Below are positions 54,092 through 63,146 of a stretch of 64,000 nt of DNA, one piece after another; positions within the stretch are counted from its first letter, which is position 1; the number at the start of each line of letters is the position of its first letter. Location of the stretch: NCBI RefSeq assembly GCF_006442205.1, contig NZ_VFVR01000004.1:372001-436000 (forward strand), read 5' to 3'. Made by a program: the position numbers and the translations under genes. This DNA is from Mesorhizobium sp. B2-3-12. Lineage in GTDB: Bacteria > Pseudomonadota > Alphaproteobacteria > Rhizobiales > Rhizobiaceae. The notes under the pieces are model-generated. The model worked only from the letters and a program-made list of their open reading frames with translations. It was not told the origin of the DNA and searched no databases.

Positions 54092-55297
54092 TCAAAGCAG
54101 CATCAACTGCTCCTGATCCTTGCCGGCCGCGACGAACTGATCGGTCCGCAGCGTGCGCCGTTCGGCATTGAGGCCGAGCCGCTTGGCGGTGATCTCGAAG
54201 CGCCGGCCGATCTGCCAGGCATAGGGTCCGGCGCCCTTCATGCGCTTGCCCCACTCCGAATCGTAGTCCTTGCCGTCGCGCATCGAACGGATCAGCGACA
54301 TGACGTGGCGATAGCGATCGGGATAGTGGCGCAGCAGCCAGTCCTTGAAAATCGGGCTGACCTCCAGCGGCAGGCGCAGCACGACATAGCCAGCCTCGCG
54401 CGCTCCGGCATGGTATGCCGAGTCGAGGATGCGTTCCATCTCCTGGTCTGTCAGGCCCGGAATGATCGGCGCCACCATCACCGAAGCCGGGATGCCGGCA
54501 TCCGAAAGCTGCCTGATCGCCTCCAGCCGCTTGGTCGGCGTCGATGCGCGAGGCTCCATCGTCCTCGCCAGCATGCGGTCGAGCGTCGTCACCGACAGCG
54601 CCACCTTGGCCAACCCGCGCTCGGCCATGCGCGACAGAATGTCGATGTCGCGCACCACCAGGGCCGATTTGGTGACGATGCCGACCGGATGGCCGCGTGC
54701 TTCCAGCACTTCGAGGATCTCGCGCATGATCCGGTACTGCTTCTCGATCGGCTGGTAGGGATCGGTGTTGGTGCCGATGGCGATGGTGCGCGGCTGGTAA
54801 CCGTCCTTCGACAATTCCTTATCGAGCAGGCGGGCCGCGTCCGGCTTGGCGAACAGCTTGGATTCGAAATCCAGGCCCGGCGACAGGCCCATGAACGAAT
54901 GCGTCGGCCGCGCGAAGCAATAGACGCAACCGTGCTCGCAGCCGCGATAGGGGTTGATCGACCGGTCGAAGGAGATGTCGGGCGATTCGTTGCGGGTGAT
55001 GATGGTGCGCGGCTTCTCGACCTGCACCTCGGTTTTGAACGGGGGCAGTTCCTCCAGCGAACTCCAGCCATCGTCGAAGACATGCCGGCTGACAGGTTCG
55101 AATCGGCCGGACGGATTGATGCCCGCCGACCGGCCGCGGTTGCGGTCCGGACGGACCCGCATGCCGCTCTGCTCGATCATCGCATTGGCCATTTCGGCTC
55201 GTCCTGCTCCGAAGGCTGCAATGTCGGCGCGCATGATCGGTTCCATCTTCGCCCGCTCCCAGGGACTGTCCGTGTTCTGTCGAATCGCTCTGCTCAT
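54092..55297 (-). CDS. Radical SAM protein, PA0069 family
   Basis: 401 aa. The iron-sulfur binding motif CEHGCVYC at about residue 118 is the CxxxCxxC radical SAM signature, with the preceding NPYRGCEHG block characteristic of PA0069-type proteins related to SplB. Members are conserved next to rnhB in rhizobia. The reaction is unknown; DNA-photoproduct lyase-like chemistry has been suggested from the SplB relationship. Confidence 0.9.
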   Translation of the reverse strand: MSRAIRQNTDSPWERAKMEPIMRADIAAFGAGRAEMANAMIEQSGMRVRPDRNRGRSAGINPSGRFEPVSRHVFDDGWSSLEELPPFKTEVQVEKPRTIITRNESPDISFDRSINPYRGCEHGCVYCFARPTHSFMGLSPGLDFESKLFAKPDAARLLDKELSKDGYQPRTIAIGTNTDPYQPIEKQYRIMREILEVLEARGHPVGIVTKSALVVRDIDILSRMAERGLAKVALSVTTLDRMLARTMEPRASTPTKRLEAIRQLSDAGIPASVMVAPIIPGLTDQEMERILDSAYHAGAREAGYVVLRLPLEVSPIFKDWLLRHYPDRYRHVMSLIRSMRDGKDYDSEWGKRMKGAGPYAWQIGRRFEITAKRLGLNAERRTLRTDQFVAAGKDQEQLMLL

Positions 55298-55396
55298 GAA
55301 ATTATTCCTATTTTACCGATGAGAACAAAGCAAGAACTTTCTATGGTGCGCCGCAAAAACTGGCGCCGGCCAACCCTTTCCGCTATTCGGCTAATC

Positions 55397-55909
55397 ATGC
55401 TCAGTGTTCTCATCGAAACGCACAATGACGAGGAGGGCCTCGCCCGCACGCTGGCGACGCTGATCGGCGGCGCGGTCGAGGGCGTGGTGCGCGAGGTCGT
55501 GGTCTGCGACACCGGCTCCACCGACCAGACGCATCGCGTCGCCGATCATGCCGGCTGCCACTATGTCGGGAGTGGCGGCATTGCCGCCGGCATTCGCCAG
55601 GCCAAGGGTGACTGGCTGCTGTTTCTGGAGCCGGGCGCGAGGCTGGTGGAGGGCTGGATCGAAGCGGTCGCCGCCCATACGTCCAGGCAGACCATAGCGG
55701 CCCGCTTCTCTCGGGCGCGGGGCAGTCGTCCGCCCTTCCTGGCCCGCGTCTTTTCGGCAAACCGCGCGCTCGCCGACGGACTGGTGATCAGCAAGCGGCA
55801 GGCGGCGTCCCTGTCCAAGAATGCCGCCACCGCCGAGGCCTTGGCGCGCGGGCTGGCGACCAGGCGGCTCGACGCCGAGATCTGGGCGGCGCCGCCGAGG
55901 CAAAGGTGA
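55397..55909 (+). CDS. Glycosyltransferase family 2-like protein (short)
   Basis: 170 aa. LSVLIETHNDEEGLARTLATLIGGAVEG and VVVCDTGSTDQT match the nucleotide-binding start of GT2 glycosyltransferases, and LLFLEPGARLVEGW stands for the DxD region, with EPGA replacing it. The protein ends before the GT2 C-terminal half, so it is either a short family or a truncated gene. Divergent from the radical SAM gene; 99 bases separate the two starts. Confidence 0.75.
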   Translation: MLSVLIETHNDEEGLARTLATLIGGAVEGVVREVVVCDTGSTDQTHRVADHAGCHYVGSGGIAAGIRQAKGDWLLFLEPGARLVEGWIEAVAAHTSRQTIAARFSRARGSRPPFLARVFSANRALADGLVISKRQAASLSKNAATAEALARGLATRRLDAEIWAAPPRQR

Positions 55910-56173
55910 TTTTTTGCGACCGCTCTTTGGCAGGCGCGGACTTCGATTTGCGATGGATCCAGTTCGGTCGAAAATCGCAGGCATATATTCCGCAATGGCA
56001 CCCGCCGGTGTGCATGGTCCCAGTTTGCACGGCCATATCTGCCTTCTCGTGAACGGTAGGGATTGCCCACGAAAGTACTGTCTCCGGCATCCGGTTTGGA
56101 ATGGCCGTTCGAAAGCGCCGGCGCTGTTCTGCCTGGCGAACACAGCGTGAAGCCGGCACTTTGCCTAGGCTTT
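55910..56173 (-). other. Gap with a possible GFA-family gene remnant
   Basis: No intact gene. On the minus strand a frame starting at 56015 reads MHTGGCHCGIYA, which resembles the CxC zinc motif of glutathione-dependent formaldehyde-activating (GFA) enzymes, but the rest of the domain is absent. It could be a decayed gene or chance. Confidence 0.35.
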
Positions 56174-56728
56174 TTAAGGGGCAGGTTTCCGCCGCCGCAG
56201 ATGCTCGTCCAGGCGCGGCATGATCTCGACGAAGTTGCAGGGCATGTGCCGGTAGTCGAGTTGTGCCTTCAAGATGCCGTCCCAGGCGTCCTTGCAGGCG
56301 CCGGGCGAGCCCGGCAGCACAAAGACGAAGGTGGCGTTGACGACGCCGCCGGTCGCGCGGCTCTGGATCGTCGAGGTGCCTATCTTGTCGTAGGAGATGC
56401 GGTGGAACACTTCCGAGAAGCCATCCATGCGCTTTTCGAAGATCGGCTCCAGCGCCTCGGGCGTCACATCGCGGCCGGTGAAACCGGTGCCGCCGGTGGT
56501 GATCACGACGTCGACGGCCTTGTCCCGCGACCACGCCAGCACGGTGTCGCGGATCTTTTCGCGATCGTCGGTGACGATGTCGCGGGCAGCCAGGATGTGA
56601 CCCGCCTCGGTGATGCGATCGGCCAGCGTCTGGCCGGATTTGTCGTCGGCGAGGATGCGTGTATCGGAAACCGTCAGCACCGCGATGCGCACCGGAACGA
56701 AGGCACGGTTCTCGTCAATCCTGGCCAT
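56174..56728 (-). CDS. moaB: Molybdenum cofactor biosynthesis protein B
   Basis: 184 aa. The MoaB/Mog/MoeA fold signature TTGGTGFTGRDVTPEALEPIF and GSPGACKDAWDGIL are present. The protein binds molybdopterin and acts in its adenylation. It starts one base after the ispE stop, so the two are cotranscribed. It would also serve the molybdenum oxidoreductase at 9066-11426. Confidence 0.92.
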   Translation of the reverse strand: MARIDENRAFVPVRIAVLTVSDTRILADDKSGQTLADRITEAGHILAARDIVTDDREKIRDTVLAWSRDKAVDVVITTGGTGFTGRDVTPEALEPIFEKRMDGFSEVFHRISYDKIGTSTIQSRATGGVVNATFVFVLPGSPGACKDAWDGILKAQLDYRHMPCNFVEIMPRLDEHLRRRKPAP

Positions 56729-56729
56729 C

Positions 56730-57617
56730 TCACTCGGCCTCCGAGGCCATGCTGCGCGTTGCGGCGACGAACCAGTCGGGCTGGCGGGCGCGGATTTCGG
56801 CGGCCGCGCGCTTGGCGACATTGCCGGTCTCGAACAGTCCGAAGCATGTCGCGCCCGATCCCGACATCCGCGAAAATCCCGATCCAGCCTTATCGAGCCA
56901 GGAAAGCGCCCTGCCTATGGCTGGCTGCATCGCAACAGCTGCCGGTTCGAGGTCGTTTCGGGTCACCTCCAGCCAGTTGCGCAGGCTATGAAAATCGATG
57001 CGGCGCGGCAGCGGCGGCAGGGGCTCATTGTCGCGATGGGAAAGGGCCGCGAAGATTTCCGCTGTCGAGACCGGCGTTCCCGGATTGACCAGCACCAGTC
57101 CCAGCGCCGAAAAATCCGGCACCACCGAGAGTTCCTCACCAATGCCGCGCGCCACCAGCGGCTTTGCCGCCAGGCACATCGGCACGTCGGCGCCGAGCGA
57201 CAGACCGATCCGCGCCAGCTCGGCGCTATCGATGTCCAGTCCCCAGCTCTCCCCCAGCCCGCGCAGCACGGCCGCCGCGTCGCTCGACCCTCCGCCCATG
57301 CCGGACGCGACCGGAAGGTTCTTTTCGAGCCTGATGCTCACCGGCGGCGTGCTGCGAATGCCGGCGGCCTGCCGCAACGCGTCGCGGGCCTTCAGCACGA
57401 GATTGCCGCCATCGAGCGGAACGTCAGGCGCGTAGCGGCCGGACACGCTGAACTCGTCGCTGTCGGCCGGCGCGATCTCAACCCTGTCGCCAAAGCGCGT
57501 GAACACAGCCAGGCTTTCGATGAGGTGGTAGCCATCGGGGCGCCTGCCGGTGACGTGCAGGGCAAGGTTTATCTTGGCGGGTGCTGCCCACGTCCGGACA
57601 ACCGGTCCGGAGTCCAC
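56730..57617 (-). CDS. ispE: 4-diphosphocytidyl-2-C-methyl-D-erythritol kinase
   Basis: 295 aa GHMP kinase: KINLALHVTGRRPDGYH at 13-30 and the ATP-loop GMGGGSSDAAAVL at about 98. It phosphorylates the MEP-pathway intermediate CDP-ME, feeding isopentenyl diphosphate synthesis; the nearby polyprenyl synthase uses the product. Overlaps or abuts moaB. Confidence 0.95.
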   Translation of the reverse strand: MDSGPVVRTWAAPAKINLALHVTGRRPDGYHLIESLAVFTRFGDRVEIAPADSDEFSVSGRYAPDVPLDGGNLVLKARDALRQAAGIRSTPPVSIRLEKNLPVASGMGGGSSDAAAVLRGLGESWGLDIDSAELARIGLSLGADVPMCLAAKPLVARGIGEELSVVPDFSALGLVLVNPGTPVSTAEIFAALSHRDNEPLPPLPRRIDFHSLRNWLEVTRNDLEPAAVAMQPAIGRALSWLDKAGSGFSRMSGSGATCFGLFETGNVAKRAAAEIRARQPDWFVAATRSMASEAE

Positions 57618-57643
57618 GGTCTCGATTGCGAGTGAAATGAGCG

Positions 57644-57829
57644 TCAGTCCTTGGCCAGCCGGTATTCGCCGGTCTTCGGATCCTTGACCAGCGTTCCCAT
57701 CGTGCCGTTGGCCGCCTGTTTTTCGGTCCGCCGCACCTTGGCCGTCACGCGCTCGGCCTCGCGCAGGAAGGTGCGGTAGCCGAAATACGCGGCGACGCCG
57801 ACGACGGCGAAGAAAATGAGCTGCGGCAT
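57644..57829 (-). CDS. Small membrane protein
   Basis: 61 aa from MPQLIFF. One membrane helix (about 4-21: IFFAVVGVAAYFGYRTFL) then a charged tail ending TLVKDPKTGEYRLAKD. A short conserved hypothetical protein of Rhizobiales that sits next to ispE; the function is unknown. An upstream ATG at 57886 would add 19 residues that look unlike the rest. Confidence 0.75.
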   Translation of the reverse strand: MPQLIFFAVVGVAAYFGYRTFLREAERVTAKVRRTEKQAANGTMGTLVKDPKTGEYRLAKD

Positions 57830-57912
57830 GTCAAAACTCCTACCACGCAGGGCCGGTAAGGGCGGCCGGTCGGGTCTTTCGGGCAACCATGCTAGACGCT
57901 TTCATGGCTTTT

Positions 57913-58809
57913 TCAAAGCCCGAAGCGCGTCCACAATGCGCGCTCTTCCGCCGCATCGATGATTCCGCTGGCCGCGGCCGCGGCGATGTCGGGCGCCGAA
58001 AAGCCCTTGTTCGAGCCGAACAGGCCGAAGCGGCCGAACAAACCGCGCGGCGCCGAGACCAGCCTGAGCTGGGTCTTCGGCCCGAAGCGGGTCTTCAACA
58101 CCGTGCGCATGTCGCCGAGCGCATCGACAAGGCCAAGTTCCAACCCTCGCTTGCCGGTCCAGAACAGGCCGGTGAACAGGTCCGGGTCGTCCGCCAGCTT
58201 CGTGCCGCGCCGCTCTTTAACCAGGTCGATGAAGGTCTCGTGCACTTCGAGCTGCAGCGCCTTCAGCCGCTCGACGTCTTCCTTTTTCTCGGGCTTGAAC
58301 GGGTCGAGCACCGCCTTGTTCTGGCCGGCGGTATGGACACGGCGCTCGACGCCAATCTTCTTCATCAATTCGGGGAAGCCGAACGAGGCCGATACGACGC
58401 CGATCGAACCGACGATGGAGGAGGGGTCGGCGAAGATCTCGTCGCCGGCGACCGCGATCATGTAGCCGCCGGAAGCCGCGACGTCCTCGACGAAGACAAG
58501 CACCTTCTTGTTTTTCTCGACGGCGAGATCGCGGATGCGCTTGAAAATCAGCCGCGACTGCACAGGGGAGCCGCCAGGGGAATTGATCGAGATCGCGACC
58601 GCCGGCGCGTCGAAGGAGAACGCCTTTTCGATCAGTCCGGCGGTGGAGGCAATCGACAGGCTCGGCCGGAACTGGCCGCCGCCGGCCATGATGGTGCCGT
58701 GCAGCCGGATGACCGGAATGGTGACGACGGTGGAGCGCCAGGATTTCGGCAGCAGGCGGTTGAAAAGACGTTTCACGGTGGCGTGGTCTCCGGCAATGGT
58801 TGCAGGCAT
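57913..58809 (-). CDS. S49 family peptidase (SppA/SohB-like)
   Basis: 298 aa. The catalytic Ser motif is in ASGGYMIAVAGDEIFADPSSIVGSIGV, and the Lys of the Ser-Lys dyad is expected on the following part of the fold. Such enzymes cleave signal peptides or peptides at the membrane. The N-terminus has a hydrophobic stretch (TVVTIPVIRLHGTIMAGG) but no clear membrane helix, so this is the short cytoplasmic-facing form. It precedes the small membrane protein gene on the same strand. Confidence 0.9.
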   Translation of the reverse strand: MPATIAGDHATVKRLFNRLLPKSWRSTVVTIPVIRLHGTIMAGGGQFRPSLSIASTAGLIEKAFSFDAPAVAISINSPGGSPVQSRLIFKRIRDLAVEKNKKVLVFVEDVAASGGYMIAVAGDEIFADPSSIVGSIGVVSASFGFPELMKKIGVERRVHTAGQNKAVLDPFKPEKKEDVERLKALQLEVHETFIDLVKERRGTKLADDPDLFTGLFWTGKRGLELGLVDALGDMRTVLKTRFGPKTQLRLVSAPRGLFGRFGLFGSNKGFSAPDIAAAAASGIIDAAEERALWTRFGL

Positions 58810-58853
58810 GTAGGGATTTCCCGGCCAACGGCAATGCGCGGGCCGCGAACGGC

Positions 58854-59654
58854 TCAGTCTCCGAACAGCGAGGCGAGCCCATTGGTGATCATTTCGCTGC
58901 GCTCGTCGGGGCCGTTGCCCGATTGCGCGTGAAGCATCAGGGGCGGACGAATGGCGAGCTTTCCCCGTGCGCCAAGGGCTGCCCGCACGACAATGCGGAT
59001 TGCCGCCGCGTCCGGGCGCGGGTGCACGGCGAGCATCTCGGCTTCGCCGAAGCGGCCCGAAATGGCGTCGAGAATGGCGCCGAGCTGTTCGGGCCGCGCG
59101 ATGACCGCAAGTCCGCCGCGCGGTTTGACAACCGCCGCCGCGCTGCGGATCCAGTTCTCGAACAGGCCGTCCTCCATGACATGGGCTTCTTTTCGCAGGC
59201 GCTCCGGGGTCGTGCGGTCGCGCGCGGCGTTGAAGGGCGGGTTCATGATGACGAAGTCGAAATCATTGTCGGCAAGGCCGGCGGCGGCCCGCGCCCGGCC
59301 CGACATGGTGACATCGGCGACAAGCACGGCCGCGCGATCGCTGAGATGCGCATTGCCGGGATGGGCAAGCGTGGCCGACGCGAAGGCGGCCATTTCGGGG
59401 GCGCGCTCGACCAGCACGGCCTGGGCACCCGGACAGCGCGACAGCACCGCCAGACCGGCGGCCCCGGCGCCGGCCCCAAAATCGGCGAGCCGCCCGCTAA
59501 ACGAGGATGGCACCGATGCGGCCAGCATCATGGCGTCCATGCCGGCGCGATGGCCGCCATGCTTGGGCTGCACGAGCCAGAACCGGCCGCGATGGAAGGC
59601 ATCGACCGTATGGGCCGGCGTATCCGTGGCGAGGGTGGCCGGCGCGGCGGACAT
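58854..59654 (-). CDS. tRNA(Val) (adenine37-N6)-methyltransferase-like protein (TrmN6/YfiC type)
   Basis: 266 aa class I SAM-dependent methyltransferase. The SAM-binding GAGAGAAGLAVL motif near residue 60 and the catalytic NPPF (IMNPPFNAARD) near residue 135 are typical of N6-adenine or N-methyl transferases that act on tRNA. Its start overlaps the DUF2007 stop by one base. Confidence 0.88.
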   Translation of the reverse strand: MSAAPATLATDTPAHTVDAFHRGRFWLVQPKHGGHRAGMDAMMLAASVPSSFSGRLADFGAGAGAAGLAVLSRCPGAQAVLVERAPEMAAFASATLAHPGNAHLSDRAAVLVADVTMSGRARAAAGLADNDFDFVIMNPPFNAARDRTTPERLRKEAHVMEDGLFENWIRSAAAVVKPRGGLAVIARPEQLGAILDAISGRFGEAEMLAVHPRPDAAAIRIVVRAALGARGKLAIRPPLMLHAQSGNGPDERSEMITNGLASLFGD

Positions 59655-59878
59655 TACTTCTGGCGGATCTCGTTGGCGATGCCGGCATCGGTCAGGATGC
59701 GCCGCGCGGCGTCGGCCTGATCGGCATCGACCATGACGCGCCGCGGCAGGATGCCCAGCGAGCCGTCGAGCACGCTCATATTCTGGTCGGCGACGAAGCA
59801 GCCGATGCCGGCATCGCGCATCAGCGATTCGACAAAGGAGATGATGACGGCGTCATTGGTGCGGATAAGCTCTATCAT
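59654..59878 (-). CDS. DUF2007 domain-containing protein
   Basis: 74 aa; MIELIRTNDAVIISFVESLMRDAGI and GSLGILPRRVMVDADQADAARRIL are typical of the DUF2007 signal-transduction-like domain, a small ferredoxin-like fold also found in PII-related contexts. Translation is coupled to the methyltransferase gene by a TAATG junction. Role unknown. Confidence 0.88.
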   Translation of the reverse strand: MIELIRTNDAVIISFVESLMRDAGIGCFVADQNMSVLDGSLGILPRRVMVDADQADAARRILTDAGIANEIRQK

Positions 59879-60002
59879 GGCGGGAAACTCGCAGGTTGCG
59901 GCGTGCATGTAAACGTGCGGCCGCATTCCGGCATTTCCCGAGGTTGACACGCTGTCACCGCCGCCGCGCCAATTCGCCACTTGCCGTGCCCGTGTCCGCC
60001 GC

Positions 60003-60040
60003 CCTAGAGTCCATGCCGGGACTAAGGGTGCCGTCGCACG
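60003..60040. repeat. Degenerate core of the MITE-like repeat
   Basis: CCTAGAGTCCATGCCGGGAC followed by a GTCGCA resembles the right part of the element core at 53193-53225. Similarity is limited to about 35 bases, so it is either a decayed copy or chance. Confidence 0.4.
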
Positions 60041-60067
60041 CGTTATACCAAGACGGGAGTGATTGTC

Positions 60068-61084
60068 GTGGGTGTCGTTCTCAACATCGAAAACGGGAAG
60101 CGGGAACCCGCCTCCATCAAGGATCTGATCGATCTGACCGCGGCCGATATGGGGCGCGTCAACGAATTGATCCTGTCCAAGGCCGGCTCCGACGTCGAGA
60201 TGATTCCCGAGGTTGCCAACCACCTGATCTCGTCCGGCGGCAAGCGGCTGAGACCAATGCTGACGCTCGCCGCGGCGCAGATGTTCGGCTATGCCGGCGA
60301 GGGCCACGTCAAGCTCGCCACTTCGGTCGAATTCATGCATACGGCCACCCTTCTGCACGACGACGTCGTCGACGAAAGCGGGATGCGGCGCGGCAAGAAG
60401 ACCGCCCGCATGATCTGGGGCAACCAGGCGAGCGTCCTGGTCGGCGACTTCCTGCTCGGCCAGGCCTTCCGCATGATGGTCGATGTCGGCTCGCTTGAAG
60501 CGCTCGACATCCTGTCGAGCGCGGCCTCGATCATCGCCGAGGGCGAGGTCATGCAGCTCGCCGCCGCCAAGAACCTCGAAACCACCGAGGACGAGCATTT
60601 CGCCGTCATCAAGGCCAAGACCGCCGCGCTGTTTTCAGCCGCCGCCGAGGTTGGCCCGGTGATCGCCCAGGCGACCCGCAACGATCGCGCCGCGCTGCGC
60701 TCCTACGGCATGAATCTCGGTCTTGCCTTCCAGCTCATCGACGATGCGCTGGACTATGGCGGCACCAGCAAGGATCTCGGCAAGAATGTCGGCGACGATT
60801 TTCGCGAGGGCAAGGTGACCTTGCCGGTCATCCTCGCCTACCGGCGCGGCAGCAAGGCCGAACGCACCTTCTGGAAGCGCGCCATCGAGGACAATGTCAC
60901 CGACGATGCTGGGCTGGAAAAGGCGATCGGCCTGATGACCCGCCACGGCGCCATTGCCGATACGATCGGGCGCGCCCGCCATTTCGGCGAGATCGCCCGC
61001 GACGCGCTGGCGCCGCTGGAAGAGACGCCGCAGAAATCGGCGCTGATCGACGTCATCGACTTCTGCATCAGCCGGGTGAACTGA
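60068..61084 (+). CDS. Polyprenyl diphosphate synthase (octaprenyl/decaprenyl type)
   Basis: 338 aa trans-prenyl transferase. First aspartate-rich motif in LLHDDVVDE, second in LIDDALDY, and GGKRLRP for isopentenyl diphosphate binding. It builds the side chain of ubiquinone. GTG 60068 with GGGAG upstream is preferred over GTG 60059. Divergent from the DUF2007 gene. Confidence 0.93.
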   Translation: MGVVLNIENGKREPASIKDLIDLTAADMGRVNELILSKAGSDVEMIPEVANHLISSGGKRLRPMLTLAAAQMFGYAGEGHVKLATSVEFMHTATLLHDDVVDESGMRRGKKTARMIWGNQASVLVGDFLLGQAFRMMVDVGSLEALDILSSAASIIAEGEVMQLAAAKNLETTEDEHFAVIKAKTAALFSAAAEVGPVIAQATRNDRAALRSYGMNLGLAFQLIDDALDYGGTSKDLGKNVGDDFREGKVTLPVILAYRRGSKAERTFWKRAIEDNVTDDAGLEKAIGLMTRHGAIADTIGRARHFGEIARDALAPLEETPQKSALIDVIDFCISRVN

Positions 61085-61175
61085 GCGCGGTCATACAGGA
61101 TTGGTCTCCGGCCAGCGCTGGGGAGAATGGCGACGATTCTTGCCCTGCCGTCTCGACAAGCGGCCTTGCCGCAAA

Positions 61176-61185
61176 TTATCTATAA
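61176..61185. promoter_or_regulatory. BioR box at the bioR start
   Basis: TTATCTATAA is the established BioR operator of alphaproteobacteria. It ends 3 bases before the bioR start codon, so bound BioR would block both transcription start and ribosome access, implying autorepression. Confidence 0.9.
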
Positions 61186-61188
61186 ATC

Positions 61189-61857
61189 ATGGCAAAGGGC
61201 ATGGACGACACCATCGCGGTGCGCATCGGCAAGGCGCTGGCGGACCGCATCATCTCCGGCGCGATCGAGCCTGGGGCGCGGCTGCGGCAGGACCATATCG
61301 CCGAGGAATTCAACACCAGCCATGTCCCCGTGCGCGAGGCATTTCGTCGCCTCGAGGCGCAGGGGCTCGCCGTCAGCGAACCGCGTCGCGGCGTGCGCGT
61401 CGCGGCCTTCGATCTCGGCGAGGTCAAGGAGGTCGCCGAAATGCGGGCGGCCCTCGAAGTGCTGGCGCTGCGCCACGCCGCGCCGCACCTGACTTCGGCC
61501 ATTCTCGACCAGGCCGAGGAGGCGACGAAGGCCGGCGACAAATCCCGCGACGTCAGGTCGTGGGAAGAAGCCAATCGCGCCTTTCACCGGCTGATCCTGA
61601 CGCCTTGCGGCATGCCGCGTCTGCTTGCCACCATCGATGACCTGCATGCCGCAAGCGCCCGCTTTCTGTTCGCGGCATGGCGTTCGGAGTGGGAGACGCG
61701 CACCGATCAGGACCATCGGGCGATCCTCACCGCCTTGCGACAGGGAAACACCGAATCGGCCGCGGCAATATTGGGACGGCATGTTCAATGGATTGGCCGC
61801 AAGCCGGTCAGGACAGCCTCCGGTGCCACGCGGGAAGCCTTCGCGATCGTGGGTTGA
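61189..61857 (+). CDS. bioR: Biotin-operon repressor BioR (GntR family)
   Basis: 222 aa GntR regulator: helix-turn-helix in GARLRQDHIAEEFNTSHVPVREAFRRLEAQGLAVS (two halves) and a C-terminal FCD domain. Identified as BioR because a BioR box lies at its own start and another in front of the adjacent bioY gene. BioR represses biotin synthesis and transport when biotin is available. Confidence 0.9.
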   Translation: MAKGMDDTIAVRIGKALADRIISGAIEPGARLRQDHIAEEFNTSHVPVREAFRRLEAQGLAVSEPRRGVRVAAFDLGEVKEVAEMRAALEVLALRHAAPHLTSAILDQAEEATKAGDKSRDVRSWEEANRAFHRLILTPCGMPRLLATIDDLHAASARFLFAAWRSEWETRTDQDHRAILTALRQGNTESAAAILGRHVQWIGRKPVRTASGATREAFAIVG

Positions 61858-61929
61858 GCGGCCTTTTCCCGCGCACGGGCTTGCTATCGGTCCAAAAATG
61901 TGGATTCGATAATAGATCGAACGCAGAAA

Positions 61930-61939
61930 TTATCTATAA
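61930..61939. promoter_or_regulatory. BioR box upstream of bioY
   Basis: A second exact TTATCTATAA, 24 bases upstream of the bioY ATG, with GAAGGGAAG as the following ribosome site. Confidence 0.9.
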
Positions 61940-61963
61940 CTTTGGATCGATTGAAGGGAAGCT

Positions 61964-62557
61964 ATGACCAACCTCGCATTCTCGTCCGCCAGACCGTCCT
62001 TCAGCCCGCTACGCCTCCAGCAGCGATCGATTGGCTGGCAGGCCGGCGCCGTCGTGCTCGGCACGCTGTTCCTGGCGCTATCATCCTACATCGAGGTGCC
62101 GATGGTGCCGGTTCCGGTGACCATGCAGACCTTCGCCGTGACGCTGATCGGTGCGCTCTATGGCTGGCGGCTTGGCGCGGTGACGATCGCCGCCTGGCTG
62201 GTCGAAGGCGCTGTCGGCTTTCCGGTTCTGGCCGGCGGGGCGGCGGGCGTATCGTATTTCGTCGGCCCGACCGGCGGCTATCTCTTCGCTTTCCCGATTG
62301 TCGGCGCGCTTGTCGGCTGGCTGGCCGAACGCGGCTGGAATGGCAACCGGGTCGTGCTCGCCTTCATCGCCATGCTGCTTGGCAATCTCGCTTGCCTGGT
62401 GCTCGGAACGGCATGGCTAGCCGCCATGATTGGCGCCGAACAGGCCATCACCTTCGGCTTCGTGCCGTTCATCGTCGGCGGATTGCTCAAGTCGGCGCTG
62501 GGCGCGGCGACACTGACGGCGCTGCCGCGCGGCAAGATGAACTTGCCGAAGCCGTGA
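61964..62557 (+). CDS. bioY: Biotin transporter BioY
   Basis: 197 aa, substrate-specific (S) component of an ECF transporter or solitary biotin importer. Six hydrophobic segments and the family signature VPMVPVPVTMQTFAVTLIGALYG and GPTGGYLFAFP. No bioM/bioN genes are next to it, consistent with the solitary form found in rhizobia. Overlaps the DUF1284 gene by 4 bases. Confidence 0.95.
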   Translation: MTNLAFSSARPSFSPLRLQQRSIGWQAGAVVLGTLFLALSSYIEVPMVPVPVTMQTFAVTLIGALYGWRLGAVTIAAWLVEGAVGFPVLAGGAAGVSYFVGPTGGYLFAFPIVGALVGWLAERGWNGNRVVLAFIAMLLGNLACLVLGTAWLAAMIGAEQAITFGFVPFIVGGLLKSALGAATLTALPRGKMNLPKP

Positions 62558-63018
62558 CGGTCAGGCTGCGCGCCCATCATCTCCTTTGCCTGCTCACCTA
62601 TGTGGGCAAGGGATACAGCCCCGCTTTCATCGCCAATTATGACGCGATCGCGGAGCGCCTGAGCCGGGGCGAGGACATTCTCCTCGTGTCCGGACCGGAC
62701 GACATCTGCGCTCCGTTGCTTGGCGAGCCGGATCCGCACTGCCTGCGCGACAGCGCGGCCGGGCGGGACCGGCAGGCCAGGGATGACGTGCAAGCGCTGC
62801 TGGCTCGGCCGATCCGGGACGGCATCCGCCTCGATCTCGACGCCGTGATCCTGATGCGGTTGCGGCAGGCGTTTTCGACCGGCCATGTGCGCGAGGCGTG
62901 CGCGGGCTGCGAATGGAGCCGGCTGTGCGGCGCGGTGGCAAGCGGCGGCTATCGCGATACGCGACTGCAACGGCCTGTTGACGGGCAAAGCCGTCCCATT
63001 TTAGCGATGGTTTGTTAA
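62554..63018 (+). CDS. DUF1284 domain-containing protein
   Basis: 154 aa. VRLRAHHLLCLLTYVGKGYSP with HHLLC is the DUF1284 signature; CEWSRLC near the C-terminus supplies further cysteines, suggesting a metal site. Starts at GTG 62554 in a GTGA overlap with bioY, so it probably shares BioR control. Function unknown; a biotin-linked role is inference. Confidence 0.85.
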   Translation: MTVRLRAHHLLCLLTYVGKGYSPAFIANYDAIAERLSRGEDILLVSGPDDICAPLLGEPDPHCLRDSAAGRDRQARDDVQALLARPIRDGIRLDLDAVILMRLRQAFSTGHVREACAGCEWSRLCGAVASGGYRDTRLQRPVDGQSRPILAMVC

Positions 63019-63146
63019 TCGGGTGACCCGATTGTGAATTTCGGGCGGATTGAAGCGCGACCCCAAAAAGGCCATGCTTTGCCCGGAATGATCGAGTCTG
63101 GGTCGATCCGCTGACGCGGAGATGGCGCCTGGCTGAAAGGGATACG

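Noticed and set aside
53432..55909. 825-codon frame joining rnhB antisense to the glycosyltransferase
   Set aside because: Only the last 170 codons, from ATG 55397, resemble a protein family; the rest is antisense to rnhB and the radical SAM gene.
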